Shown here: positions 44,746 through 53,505 of the stretch, one piece after another
Layout of the letters: every line of letters starts with the position of its first letter
How positions within the stretch are numbered: the first letter of the stretch is position 1
Assembly: GCF_900109725.1 (NCBI RefSeq)
Contig: NZ_FOBC01000014.1
Location: 1 to 64,000 of the forward strand
DNA: 64,000 bases
Source of the DNA: Halomonas daqiaonensis
Lineage (GTDB): Bacteria > Pseudomonadota > Gammaproteobacteria > Pseudomonadales > Halomonadaceae
Direction of reading: 5' to 3'
Made by a program: the position numbers and the translations under genes
The notes under the pieces: model-generated
What the model saw: only the letters and a program-made list of their open reading frames with translations
What the model was told of the DNA's origin: nothing
Database searches by the model: none

Positions 44746-45372
44746 ATGCCCGTCAATGCCGAAGATCGGTCGAACGCCTTCCTGGCGCTCGCTCGTGCCT
44801 ATGATCTTCCCGGCACCTGGCCCGAGGACATCGGTCAACTGCTGAGAAAAGGCTTCGCCTCCTGGAACGATGAGTTGGCGGGGGCTGCCGAGGCGGTTGC
44901 CGCGCTGGGCGAGTGCCCCGATAGTCGAACCCGGATCGCCCAGGCACATTCGAAGCTGTTCATCGATCCGTTCAGGATCCTGAGCCCACCCTGGGCGGCC
45001 TACTACCTGGATCCGGAGAAGCGACTGCTCGGGCCCGTCAGCCAGTATGCCGCCGAAGCCTATGTCGAGGCGGGCCTGGCACCGGGCAGCCGGCAGACCG
45101 AACCCCCCGACCATATCGCCCATGAACTCGAGTTCATGTACTACCTGGCGTTTCGCGAGGCCGAAAGCGATGACCCGGTCTGGCTGGAACGCAGTGCCCG
45201 GTTCTGGCATGAGCACCTGGGTCGTTGGCTTCCCCGGCTGGCGGCGTCGGTTGCCGAGAACACCGAAGAAGACTATTACGCTCGGCTGGCCGAGTTGACC
45301 CTTGCCTTCAGCCAGGCTGTCGACGCGGCGCTGGATGGCCAGACCCGCCAGGCGGACCTGGCCGATGGCTGA
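44746..45372 (+). CDS. TorD/DmsD-type molybdoenzyme chaperone
   Basis: 208 residues from the ATG at 44746, which has AGGGGA upstream; ATGs at 44695 or 44699 overlap the previous stop but have weaker support. The protein is helical, with RIAQAHSKLFIDPFRILSPP and the conserved DHIAHELEFMYYLAFREAE segment of TorD proteins. Such chaperones bind the Tat signal peptide and hold the apo-catalytic subunit until cofactor is inserted. It completes a system with anchor, catalytic subunit, Fe-S subunit and the TatB fusion. Its 3' end overlaps the convergent amidotransferase gene by 65 bases. Confidence 0.88.
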   Translation: MPVNAEDRSNAFLALARAYDLPGTWPEDIGQLLRKGFASWNDELAGAAEAVAALGECPDSRTRIAQAHSKLFIDPFRILSPPWAAYYLDPEKRLLGPVSQYAAEAYVEAGLAPGSRQTEPPDHIAHELEFMYYLAFREAESDDPVWLERSARFWHEHLGRWLPRLAASVAENTEEDYYARLAELTLAFSQAVDAALDGQTRQADLADG

Positions 45373-46075
45373 TGGCCCGGCGCAAGAATTCGAGGATCCA
45401 GCGCACCATCAGGGTGTCGTCCGCAGGCGCCGATAAAGACGCCTCGCCCTGGCGTACCCGATGCTCCCCGACCAGGTCGGCGCGAAGTGCCATCAGGTCC
45501 CTCGAGTAGGCCTTGGTGAACTCCGGGTGGCCCTGAATCCCCAGGAAGTGCTCGCCGAGCTGCATCAGGTAACTGGGGCAGAAGTCACTACCGCCCAGCA
45601 CCCGCGCCTGCGGCGGCAGCCGCTCCACCTGGTCCTGATGGCTCACCACCAGGTCGAGTCCCGGCTGCCAGGGCGCCATCCAGTCAGCCCGCTCGGTGAC
45701 CCGGTTGAACGACAGCCCCACGCCCCAGCCCTTGGCACTCTTCGCCACTTCGCCCCCCAGGGCCTTCGCCATCAGCTGGTGACCGAAACAGATGCCCACC
45801 AGCGGCTTTCCGGCGACCCAGAGCTCGCGGACGAAGGCCTCGAGCTCGGCGATCCAGGGTAGGCCGTCGTTAACACCGAACTTCGCCCCCGTGGTCAGCC
45901 AGGCATCCACCGCCTCGACATCATCGGGGATCTCGCCGTCCAGGCAGCGCCAGACCCGGAACTCGAGGCTCGGGTCGACGCGGTGGAACAACGCCTCGAA
46001 CATCTCCGGATAGTTACCGTGAGCTTCACGCAGTTCGGGCGCCACGTCGTCACACTGCAGCAGTCCGATCACCAT
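45308..46075 (-). CDS. Class I glutamine amidotransferase-like protein
   Basis: 255 residues. The nucleophile is Cys in KPLVGICFGHQLMAKALGG, and the partner His-Glu is in FLGIQGHPEFTKAYSRD. This is the GuaA-like stand-alone amidotransferase group (YfeJ/GATase1 type), often described as gamma-glutamyl hydrolase or glutamine amidotransferase. The last 20 residues, rich in Pro and Gly, read into the TorD gene and are probably an extension after stop-codon loss. Function in vivo is not known. Confidence 0.85.
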   Translation of the reverse strand: MVIGLLQCDDVAPELREAHGNYPEMFEALFHRVDPSLEFRVWRCLDGEIPDDVEAVDAWLTTGAKFGVNDGLPWIAELEAFVRELWVAGKPLVGICFGHQLMAKALGGEVAKSAKGWGVGLSFNRVTERADWMAPWQPGLDLVVSHQDQVERLPPQARVLGGSDFCPSYLMQLGEHFLGIQGHPEFTKAYSRDLMALRADLVGEHRVRQGEASLSAPADDTLMVRWILEFLRRAISHRPGPPGGSGHPAPRRQPG

Positions 46076-46163
46076 ATCCTGCCCTCTCCCTGTCTTCTCA
46101 GTTCTCTCTTGATGCCCACTGCCATGTCATGTCTACCGCCGCGTAGCAGACCAGCAGCGTCCA

Positions 46164-47366
46164 TCAGCGCAGCACCCGCCTGACCAGCAACGGCCCGAGG
46201 ATCTCGAAGACCACGGTCGAGGCCACCACCGCCGACAACAACACGGGCCCGTGCGCGGGAAAGCGTTCGGCGGCGAGCAGCGCCATGCCCATTGCGACCC
46301 CGGCCTGGGGGGTCAGTGCCAGGCCGATATTTCCCGGCAGGTCGGCCTGGCGCTTGCGCGCGAGACGGACCCCGAGCATGCCGCCCAGAAAACGCCCCGC
46401 CAGGCGCAGCAGGATGTAGGCCAGGGTCAGGCCGAGCGCTTCATCCAGTTGGTAGAGGTCGACGCTGGCGCCCGACAGCACGAAGAAGAACACCAGGAAG
46501 GGCCACTCGATGTGCTCGATCTCGTTGAACGAGCGAGTATGGTGAGTGGAGAGATTGGCCACCAGGGCCCCGGCGAGCATCGCGGCCAGCAGTGCCGAGA
46601 CCCCCAGCCAGGAGGAGATTCCGGCAAGCAGCAGGATCAGCGCAATCGCCTCGACCTGGGTCGGCTCCCCCTCGTGCAACCGGCCGGTCAACCAGGCGGC
46701 AGGCAACCCGATCGCGGTGCCTAGTACTACCGCCCCGCCCAGTTCCCAGGCCGCGTGCAGCAGCGCCACGCTGCCATCCCCCGAGAGCCACCAGCCGAGC
46801 AGCGCCATGGCCAGTCCGAAGGCCAGGATACCCCAAGCGTCGTCGATGGCGACGATCCCCAGCAGCAACCGGGCACGCAGCCGGTCGTCACCGCTCTCGT
46901 TGACCGCCTCGCTCACTGCCGCCGGGTCGGTGGCCACGGAGATCGCCGCCAGGGATACGGCCACCGCCAGCGGGAAGCCCAGCGCCAGCAGGCCGAGACC
47001 GACGGAGAGCACCCCGGCCAGGATGACGGACAGCGAGACGATCAGGATCAGCGGCCCGGTACTGCGCAGGCGATCCAGGGTCAGTTCGCCACCGAGCAGG
47101 AAGGCCACCATCACCAGGGCCACCTGGATCAGCGGCTCGGCCAGGCCGTCCAGCGGCCGGGCGTCAGGTTGATCCAGGCCCCATTGCTGGACGACCGCCA
47201 CCCCGACGCCCACCAGCACCAGCAGCGAGATACGCGGCAGGCGGGTTCGGCTGGCCACCACGTCGGCGAGGATGCTGGTGGAGAGGATCACGCCCAGCAA
47301 TATCAGGCTGACCGAGGAAAAGGTCGGGTCGACGGGCAGCCAGGAGAGGGGGTCAGGGAGTGTCAC
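46164..47366 (-). CDS. CPA-type cation:proton antiporter
   Basis: 400 residues from a GTG with AGGA nine bases upstream; about 12 transmembrane segments. ATDPAAVSEAVNESGDDRLR and LGIVAIDDAWGILAFGLAMA contain the paired Asp of the NhaP/CPA1 ion-binding site. LVSLPRISLLVLVGVGVAVV and the GMALLAAERFPAHG end are typical of Na+/H+ antiporters of this group. It probably exchanges Na+ or K+ for H+, useful in a halophile. There is no regulatory TrkA-N domain at the C-terminus. Confidence 0.87.
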   Translation of the reverse strand: MTLPDPLSWLPVDPTFSSVSLILLGVILSTSILADVVASRTRLPRISLLVLVGVGVAVVQQWGLDQPDARPLDGLAEPLIQVALVMVAFLLGGELTLDRLRSTGPLILIVSLSVILAGVLSVGLGLLALGFPLAVAVSLAAISVATDPAAVSEAVNESGDDRLRARLLLGIVAIDDAWGILAFGLAMALLGWWLSGDGSVALLHAAWELGGAVVLGTAIGLPAAWLTGRLHEGEPTQVEAIALILLLAGISSWLGVSALLAAMLAGALVANLSTHHTRSFNEIEHIEWPFLVFFFVLSGASVDLYQLDEALGLTLAYILLRLAGRFLGGMLGVRLARKRQADLPGNIGLALTPQAGVAMGMALLAAERFPAHGPVLLSAVVASTVVFEILGPLLVRRVLR

Positions 47367-47419
47367 CTGGATGTGTCCTTATTGGTCGGGGCCTTCGTGA
47401 TGGAGACGGGGGACCCCAC

Positions 47420-48532
47420 CTACTCGAAGCTGAAGCGCGGCGCCGGGGCGTCCGGCAGCAGGGCCGCGCAGGCGCGCACTCGTTCGAGCAACTCGCCATG
47501 GGTGGGCGCCAGCAGGTTGACGTGGGCCAGCTTGCGGCCGGCCCGCTCGCTCTTGTCGTAGCGGTGCAGGTGGGCATCCGGCAGCGCGAGGAGCTCAGCC
47601 GGCTCGCCTTCTCGGCCGATCACGTTGACCATGCAGGTCGGCATGCGCGCCGAGGTATCGCCCAGTGGCAACCCCTGGATGGCGCGCAGATGGTTCTCGA
47701 ACTGGCTGGTCACCGCGCCGTCGATCGACCAGTGGCCGGAATTGTGCACCCGGGGCGCCATCTCGTTGGCCAGCAGGCTGCCATCGGCACACTGGAAAAG
47801 CTCCAGGGTCAGCACGCCCACGTAGTCGAGCTCGTCGAGCAGCGCGCGGATGTAGCCGTCGGCGACCTGCTGCACGCTGTCGTCCAGGTCCGGCAGGGGC
47901 GCGATGGAGTAGCGCAGGATGCCGTCCACGTGCTGGTTTTCGGCCATGGGATAGAAGGCCACCCCGCCGTCGCGTCCGCGCACGGCGATGATCGACACCT
48001 CGCGCACGAAATCGACGAAGGCCTCCACGATCAACCGCGGATGGTTGATCGCACGCCAAGCTTCATGGGCCTCGGCCGGGTCGCGGATCACCGCCTGGCC
48101 CTTGCCGTCATAGCCCTCGGTGACCGACTTGGCCACTACCGGGGCCCCCAGTTCGCGAGCTGCGGCCTCGAGCTCGTCGGCGTGCTCCACCAGACGATAG
48201 GCGGGAGTAGGGATACCCAGGCGGTCGAACAGCGCCTTCTCCTCGGCGCGGTTCTGGCAGATGCGAATCGCCTCGCTGGACGGGAAGACCGGCCTGACCT
48301 CCTCGATCGCCTGGACCAGCGAGACCGGCAGGTGCTCGAACTCGTAGGTGACCAGGTCCACCTTCTCGAGGAAGGCCTCGAGGTGCCGCCGATCGGTGTC
48401 AATCATCACCTCCCCGATGCCGGCGCTGGGGTGGCCGGTGGTGTCGAGGAAGGTGAAGCGGTTGGCCAGCGGATAGCCGGCAAGCGCCAGCATGCGGCCC
48501 AACTGACCAGCCCCCAGAACGCCGATATTCAT
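47420..48532 (-). CDS. purK: N5-carboxyaminoimidazole ribonucleotide synthase PurK
   Basis: 370 residues. ATP-grasp fold: MNIGVLGAGQLGRMLALAGY at the start, PVVAKSVTEGYDGKGQAVIR in the ATP-binding region and NEMAPRVHNSGHWSIDGAVT at the metal site. The last is the NEMAPRPHNSGH signature of PurK. It carboxylates aminoimidazole ribonucleotide with ATP and bicarbonate, and PurE then moves the carboxyl group. It follows purE by 13 bases in the same operon. Confidence 0.95.
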   Translation of the reverse strand: MNIGVLGAGQLGRMLALAGYPLANRFTFLDTTGHPSAGIGEVMIDTDRRHLEAFLEKVDLVTYEFEHLPVSLVQAIEEVRPVFPSSEAIRICQNRAEEKALFDRLGIPTPAYRLVEHADELEAAARELGAPVVAKSVTEGYDGKGQAVIRDPAEAHEAWRAINHPRLIVEAFVDFVREVSIIAVRGRDGGVAFYPMAENQHVDGILRYSIAPLPDLDDSVQQVADGYIRALLDELDYVGVLTLELFQCADGSLLANEMAPRVHNSGHWSIDGAVTSQFENHLRAIQGLPLGDTSARMPTCMVNVIGREGEPAELLALPDAHLHRYDKSERAGRKLAHVNLLAPTHGELLERVRACAALLPDAPAPRFSFE

Positions 48533-48545
48533 GATGTCTCTCCTC

Positions 48546-49058
48546 TCACTCGCTTTCGGGACGCGGGTCAGGATGGTCGAGCACAGTGCGGGTCTGCTCG
48601 GCGCGGAAGGCCTCCACGGCGGCCCGCACCGTCGCGTCCTGCAGGCCGACGATCTGTGCGGCCATCAGCCCCGCATTGGTAGCACCGGCCTTGCCGATGG
48701 CAAGCGTCCCCACGGCGATGCCGCCGGGCATCTGCACGATGGAGAGCAGCGAATCCAGGCCCTTGAGCGCCTTGGACTCCACCGGCACGCCAAGCACCGG
48801 CAGCACCGTCTGGGAGGCCACCATGCCCGGCAGGTGGGCCGCACCGCCGGCACCGGCGATGATCACCGATAGCCCCCGCTCGGCCGCGCCCTTGGCGTAG
48901 TCGAAGAGCAGGTCCGGGGTGCGGTGAGCGGAGACCACCCGGGTCTCGCAGGGCACACCCAGGCGTTCGAGCATCGCCACCGCATGCTCCATCACCGGCC
49001 AGTCGGACTTCGACCCCATGATCACGCCGACCTTCGGCGCCTGTGTATCGGACTGCAT
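48546..49058 (-). CDS. purE: N5-carboxyaminoimidazole ribonucleotide mutase PurE
   Basis: 170 residues. [20 protein letters not shown] is the PurE N-terminal signature. The active-site region is [20 protein letters not shown], with the conserved Ser-Ala-His-Arg, and [20 protein letters not shown] closes the fold. It is class I PurE, working with PurK in purine synthesis. It is first in the purEK operon; the 5' leader contains two overlapping hairpins that may form an attenuator. Confidence 0.96.
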   Translation of the reverse strand: MQSDTQAPKVGVIMGSKSDWPVMEHAVAMLERLGVPCETRVVSAHRTPDLLFDYAKGAAERGLSVIIAGAGGAAHLPGMVASQTVLPVLGVPVESKALKGLDSLLSIVQMPGGIAVGTLAIGKAGATNAGLMAAQIVGLQDATVRAAVEAFRAEQTRTVLDHPDPRPESE

Positions 49059-49088
49059 GGCCCGCTCCTCGGCGACTGCCTATTCACG

Positions 49089-49130
49089 AAAAAAGAGCGC
49101 ACGGTAAAGAGTGCGGAAAGGGAAGCCGCA
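49089..49130 (-). promoter_or_regulatory. Possible attenuator in the purE leader
   Basis: On the minus strand, GCAC (CGCAC at 49115-49111) can pair with GTGCG (49102-49098), followed by CTCTTTTTT, a terminator-like hairpin 30-60 bases before purE. Alternatively CCGCA (49116-49112), which overlaps the first stem, can pair with TGCGG (49130-49126). The two structures exclude each other, as in a transcription attenuator. The stems are short. Confidence 0.4.
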
Positions 49131-49308
49131 CATTCTAGCGATGCGGGCCTCCTCAGTCACCTTGACCATCCGGACAGCAGCTGCTGCTCCCCCTCCTCAT
49201 GCCGCAAGAAGACACCCGTTTACATGCTAGATGCGGCATTGCTTGCTAGAGTCGTGGTGAGTGGGCAGCACGGACAAGCCCTCCAGGAACCCATCAAGGA
49301 GAATCACC

Positions 49309-49917
49309 ATGAAGCGTTCCCTGATTTTCACCACGGCACTGGCCGGCTCGCTGCTTCTCGTCGGCTGCGACTCCGACAGCGAAACGAGCGACCAGGCAAC
49401 CCAGCAGGAAGAGCCGGCCACCGAGTCAGCAGAGCAGACTGCCGACGCCTCGGGCGAGGATGCAGAAACCGCTGAAGCGGAAGCCGAAGAGGCCGCGGAC
49501 GAGACGGGTGAGGCTCTCGAGGCCACAGGAGAGGAAGCTGCAGAAGAGGCCAGCGAGGCCGCCGCGACAGCCGAAGCCATGGGCGAAGAGGCCGCCAGCG
49601 AAACCGCAAGTGCCCTGGACGCCGCCCGCGATGCCACCGCCGATGCCGTCGAATCGGCCAGCGAGGTCACTGCCGACGCGGTGGACGCCGCCCGCGACCA
49701 GACCAATGATCTGATGAACCGTGCCCAGGAGATGACGTCCGGCTTGTTCGATGACACCGAGGAAACGGCCGACGCCACCGCCGACTCGACTCAGGAATCC
49801 ACGGATACCACGGTGGACCCCCAGGCAGAGGCAGAATCCGAGGCCGAGGCAGAGGCGGAAGCCGAGACTGAGACAGAGGCAGAGGCACAAGCCGAGGCAG
49901 AAACTTCCAGCCAATAA
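49309..49917 (+). CDS. Acidic low-complexity lipoprotein
   Basis: 202 residues from the ATG at 49309 after AAGGAGAA. The signal ends in LLLVGC, a lipobox, so the protein is lipid-anchored at Cys about residue 19. The rest is very rich in Glu, Ala, Thr and Asp. A central amphipathic section (LDAARDATADAVESASEVTA, then VDAARDQTNDLMNRAQEMTS) suggests short helical repeats. The C-terminal tail alternates Ala and Glu. No enzymatic domain is recognised. It may be an outer-membrane-associated stress or structural protein, but nothing else supports a function. A strong terminator follows. Confidence 0.8.
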   Translation: MKRSLIFTTALAGSLLLVGCDSDSETSDQATQQEEPATESAEQTADASGEDAETAEAEAEEAADETGEALEATGEEAAEEASEAAATAEAMGEEAASETASALDAARDATADAVESASEVTADAVDAARDQTNDLMNRAQEMTSGLFDDTEETADATADSTQESTDTTVDPQAEAESEAEAEAEAETETEAEAQAEAETSSQ

Positions 49918-49939
49918 ACACCAGCCATTTACGACCTTA

Positions 49940-49970
49940 GGCCCGCCCGGCACAGACCGGGCGGGCCTTT
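49940..49970 (+). terminator. Terminator of the lipoprotein gene
   Basis: GGCCCGCCCGG (49940-49950) pairs perfectly with CCGGGCGGGCC (49957-49967), followed by TTTCG. It also lies just beyond the stop of the convergent TRAP permease gene. Confidence 0.8.
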
Positions 49971-49999
49971 CGCGTTTCGGGGCACCCGCTCCCGGACAC

Positions 50000-51991
50000 T
50001 CAAGATCGGCGGCTGGCCAGCCAGTTGCCGGCCAGCGCCAGCACCATCACCGTCACCCCTGCCACTTCCACCATCAGGCCAGGGTAGAAGGCCGCGGCGA
50101 TCGCCGGCAGCAGCACCAGGCGTATCGGCCATGACATCCAGGTGAACAGGTACCCTTCCAGGGCCGCGGCGAAGGCGCCCAGGGCCAGGAAGCCGATGAA
50201 GGCGGTCCAGACCAGCACCGGCAGCGACCCACCCATGATGATCTCCGGGTTGTAGACCATGAACAGCGGGATCAGATAGAGGCCCTTGGCGAATTTCCAG
50301 GCCTGGAAGCCGGTGTCCATCGGCTTGCTTCCGGCGATCGCCGCTCCGGCGAAGGCGGCCAGCGCGATGGGCGGCGTGACGTTGGAATCCTGGGAGTACC
50401 AGAACACCACCAGGTGGGCGATCAGCAGCGGGACGCCGAACTCGGCCGTCAGTGCCGGCCCCACCAGCACGATCAGCACGATGTAGCTGGCGGTGACCGG
50501 CAGGCCCATCCCCAGCACCAGGCTGGCCAGCAGCACCATCACCAGCGCCAGCAGAAGGTTGCCGCCGGAGAAGGCCATCATCATCGAGGAGAACTTGAGC
50601 CCCAGTCCGGTCAGGCCCACGACGCCGACGATGATCCCGGCCACGGCACAGGCCATGGAGACGGCCACGGCATTGCGCGCGCCCAGTTCCAGACCACCGA
50701 CCAGCTTGATCAGCCCGGCCTTCACCGCCTCGAGCAGGGTCTCCCCGCTCACCTTCTGACCCTCGCGTGGCGCGATGAACAGGAACCACACCGCGAACCG
50801 CAGCACCGCCACCGCCAGCATGGTGAGGATGGCGTAATAGCCCACCCGCATCGGCGACATGTTCATCACCAGCAGCCACACCAGCACCAGCAGCGGCAAC
50901 AGGAAGTGCCAGCCGGCGCCCATCACGTCGCGCATCTGCGGCAGCTCCGAGCGCGCCAGGCCCTGCATGCCCTGCTTGAGGGCAATGATGTGCACGAGGA
51001 GGTAGACGGTAGCGAAGTACATGATCGCCGGCAGGATGCTCACCTTGACCACCTCGAGATACGGCATCCGGGTGTACTCGGCGATCAGGAAGGCTCCGGC
51101 GCCCATCAGTGGCGGCATGATCTGCCCGCCGGTGGAGGCCGCCGCCTCGATGCCACCCGCCTGGTGGGGCTTGTAGCCCAGGCGTTTCATCAGCGGGATG
51201 GTGAAGGCCCCGGTGGTCACCACGTTGGCGATGGCACTGCCGGAGATCGAGCCCATGCCCGCAGAGGCGATCACCGCCGCCTTGGCCGGACCACCACGCT
51301 GGCGGCCGGTGGCGGCATAGGCCAGGTCGATGAAGAACTTGCCGGCGCCGGTGATCTCCAGGAAGGCACCGAACAGCACGAAGATGAAGATGTAGGTGGC
51401 CGCCACGCCCATGGGCAGGCCGAAGATGCCCTCCTGGCCCAGGTAGAGCTGGCCCACCAGGCGGTCCAGGTTATAGCCGCGGTGCTCGAGGATGCCGGGC
51501 AGGAGCTGGCCGAGCCACGGCAGGTCGCCCCGCGGGCCGCCGAGAGCGTAGAGGATAGCGACCACACCGATGATGGTCATGCCCAGGCCCACCGCCCGGC
51601 GTGCCGCCTCGAGCACGGTGACGGTGGCGATGCAGCCGACCACGATGTCGGTCTGGCTCCAGAAGCCGGCGCGGTTGATGATCTCGTCGAGGAAGAGCAC
51701 CAGATAGCCGCCAGTGACCAGCGCCCCGAGGAGAAAGACCGTATCGACCAGCCCGGTGACGAGTCCCCGATCATGCTTCGGCCCCGGCAACGGGAACATC
51801 AGGAAGGCCAGCATCATGATCAGCATCAGGTGGATGCTGCGCTGGTAGAAGAGTCCCAGCGGCTGGATGCCGGCGGAGTAGAGCTGGAACAGTGACAGTC
51901 CCACCGCCACCAGGGTAATCAGCCACAGCACCGGACGGGAATGATTCGCCTGACTGCCGGGAATGACAGGGGAGGTGCCCGAATCGCTCAT
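50000..51991 (-). CDS. TRAP transporter fused permease (TAXI type)
   Basis: 663 residues, around 16 hydrophobic segments: an N-terminal four-helix small subunit (LWLITLVAVGLSLFQLYSAG) joined to the large DctM-type subunit. The large part carries YIFIFVLFGAFLEITGAGKF, GMGSISGSAIANVVTTGAFT and EAAASTGGQIMPPLMGAGAF, all diagnostic of TRAP DctM proteins. The fused form pairs with TAXI binding proteins, and one is encoded two genes upstream. These sodium- or proton-driven systems take up organic acids or related solutes; the substrate is unknown. The operon order is binding protein, DUF1850 protein, permease. Confidence 0.92.
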   Translation of the reverse strand: MSDSGTSPVIPGSQANHSRPVLWLITLVAVGLSLFQLYSAGIQPLGLFYQRSIHLMLIMMLAFLMFPLPGPKHDRGLVTGLVDTVFLLGALVTGGYLVLFLDEIINRAGFWSQTDIVVGCIATVTVLEAARRAVGLGMTIIGVVAILYALGGPRGDLPWLGQLLPGILEHRGYNLDRLVGQLYLGQEGIFGLPMGVAATYIFIFVLFGAFLEITGAGKFFIDLAYAATGRQRGGPAKAAVIASAGMGSISGSAIANVVTTGAFTIPLMKRLGYKPHQAGGIEAAASTGGQIMPPLMGAGAFLIAEYTRMPYLEVVKVSILPAIMYFATVYLLVHIIALKQGMQGLARSELPQMRDVMGAGWHFLLPLLVLVWLLVMNMSPMRVGYYAILTMLAVAVLRFAVWFLFIAPREGQKVSGETLLEAVKAGLIKLVGGLELGARNAVAVSMACAVAGIIVGVVGLTGLGLKFSSMMMAFSGGNLLLALVMVLLASLVLGMGLPVTASYIVLIVLVGPALTAEFGVPLLIAHLVVFWYSQDSNVTPPIALAAFAGAAIAGSKPMDTGFQAWKFAKGLYLIPLFMVYNPEIIMGGSLPVLVWTAFIGFLALGAFAAALEGYLFTWMSWPIRLVLLPAIAAAFYPGLMVEVAGVTVMVLALAGNWLASRRS

Positions 51992-52016
51992 CGTGGTTCT
52001 CTCGCAGGTTTTTTGT

Positions 52017-52541
52017 TCACTCGGGTAAGCCGGCGGGCCGGGTCAGACGGATCGTCACCCGCCGGTTCTCGGCGAGGCTGCTCAGGCTGACCCGGATGTT
52101 CTCGATCACCAGGCGGTGATCGACGCTCATCGATCCAACCCGCAGTCGGTAGGCGTTGCCCGGCACCGGCTCGTCGATCGCCTCGATCCAGTAGCCGCCC
52201 TCGCCGTCGGAGACCTGGCGGCCGCGGCCGGGGATATGGTCCAGTCCCGCGGCGAAGTCCGGCAGATGGCTGCGAACCAGGACCATGCGACCCTGCCGAT
52301 GGCGGTAGCAATCCTGCACCGCGAAACCCTCGACCGAGTGGTTCCACTCCAGGCACCAGCCCTCCCCCTCGGGCATCGGCAGGCTCACCAGGCGCTCGCC
52401 GTCGGCGTGCAGCACCTCCAGACGGGCCTCGTCGGCCGCCACCGCTTGGCCACTGCCCACCGAACCGCCGGCCGCCAGGCCTACACAAAGCAGCAGGGCG
52501 GGCAGCCAGGCCCGCCCTGCAGTCAGGCGCGAATCATCCAT
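52017..52541 (-). CDS. DUF1850 domain protein of the TAXI-TRAP operon
   Basis: 174 residues with an N-terminal hydrophobic signal (AWLPALLLCVGLAAGGSVGS), so it is probably periplasmic. The conserved core includes WCLEWNHSVEGFAVQDCYR and MVLVRSHLPDFAAGLDHIPG, which I recognise as DUF1850. This domain is found almost only beside TAXI-type TRAP transporters and has no established function. It lies between the binding protein (stop 52546, three bases from its start) and the permease gene, all on the same strand, so it is an operon member with a likely accessory role in uptake. Confidence 0.8.
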   Translation of the reverse strand: MDDSRLTAGRAWLPALLLCVGLAAGGSVGSGQAVAADEARLEVLHADGERLVSLPMPEGEGWCLEWNHSVEGFAVQDCYRHRQGRMVLVRSHLPDFAAGLDHIPGRGRQVSDGEGGYWIEAIDEPVPGNAYRLRVGSMSVDHRLVIENIRVSLSSLAENRRVTIRLTRPAGLPE

Positions 52542-52545
52542 TGCC

Positions 52546-53505
52546 TCAGGGGCGCTGGTGGTCGGCGATCTCGGCACCCACTTCCTCGTAGTAGCGCAGC
52601 GCGCCAGGATGGAAGGCGATCGGCGTGGACTCGATGCTGAACTCCACGGTGGTGTCGTTGGCCGCCGGATGGATATCGATCAGCTCGTCGGTCCGCTCGA
52701 AGAGCATCTTGGTGATCTGATAGGCCAGCTCCTCGTCCATTTCGCTGCTCACCGCCAGCACGTTGGGAATACCAAGGGTCTGAACGGCTTCGTCCATACC
52801 CTCGTAGAGGCCCTCGCGCAGGCTGTAGCGGGCGAACACCGGCGACTCCTCGCGCGCGTTGGCAACTTCCTCGTCGGTCAGGCCGACCAGGCGGATGTCA
52901 CGGGTGGTCGCCAGGTTCATGATCGAACTGGTGGGCGGCCCCACGCTCCAGAAGCCGGCAGCGATGTCGCCATCGCGGATGGCATCGGCCGTCTCGTTGA
53001 AGTTCAGGCGGCGCGGATCGATGTCGTCGTAGGTGATGCCATTGGCCTCGAGCACCGCACGGGCGTTCAGCTCGGTGCCGCTGCCTGGCGCGCCCACGGA
53101 AATCGTCTTGCCCTCAAGGTCGGCGAGCGACTCGATGCCGGAATCGGCCAGGGTGACGATCTGCACCGCGTTGGGATAGACGGACGCCAGGGCGCGGATG
53201 TTCTCCAGCTGACGACCCTCGAAGTCGCCGGTGCCGTTGTAGGCCTGGTGGACGGTATCGGCCAGGGCCAGCGCCATGTCGGAGTCACCGCGCCACACCA
53301 GGCCCATGTTCTCCACCGAGGCGCCGGTGACCTCTGCCACGGCCTCGTAGCCTTCGATATGCTTGCCGATCATCTCGGCCAGGCCACCCCCCAAGGGATA
53401 GTAGGTGCCGCCGGTACCGCCGGTGGCGATGGAGAGCTGCTGAGCAGCAGCCAGGGGAGCCGTGGCCATCAGCGTGGCGGCAGCGGCGTACTTGAGAAAT
53501 CGCAT
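52546..53505 (-). CDS. TAXI-family TRAP solute-binding protein
   Basis: 319 residues from the ATG at 53505 (GGAGG upstream). A Sec signal peptide is present (MRFLKYAAAATLMATAPLAA, cleavage near AAA-QQ). The mature start QLSIATGGTGGTYYPLGGGL is the hallmark of TAXI proteins. Further on, LEGKTISVGAPGSGTELNAR and AAGFWSVGPPTSSIMNLATT belong to the same fold. It binds the transported solute in the periplasm for the fused TRAP permease. Glutamate and other dicarboxylates are known TAXI ligands, but nothing in the sequence decides. Confidence 0.92.
   Translation of the reverse strand: MRFLKYAAAATLMATAPLAAAQQLSIATGGTGGTYYPLGGGLAEMIGKHIEGYEAVAEVTGASVENMGLVWRGDSDMALALADTVHQAYNGTGDFEGRQLENIRALASVYPNAVQIVTLADSGIESLADLEGKTISVGAPGSGTELNARAVLEANGITYDDIDPRRLNFNETADAIRDGDIAAGFWSVGPPTSSIMNLATTRDIRLVGLTDEEVANAREESPVFARYSLREGLYEGMDEAVQTLGIPNVLAVSSEMDEELAYQITKMLFERTDELIDIHPAANDTTVEFSIESTPIAFHPGALRYYEEVGAEIADHQRP

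Noticed and set aside
50414..51895. A 493-codon plus-strand frame opposite the TRAP permease
   Set aside because: His/Gln-rich low-complexity translation with no family pattern; the opposite strand encodes a recognisable DctM-type permease.
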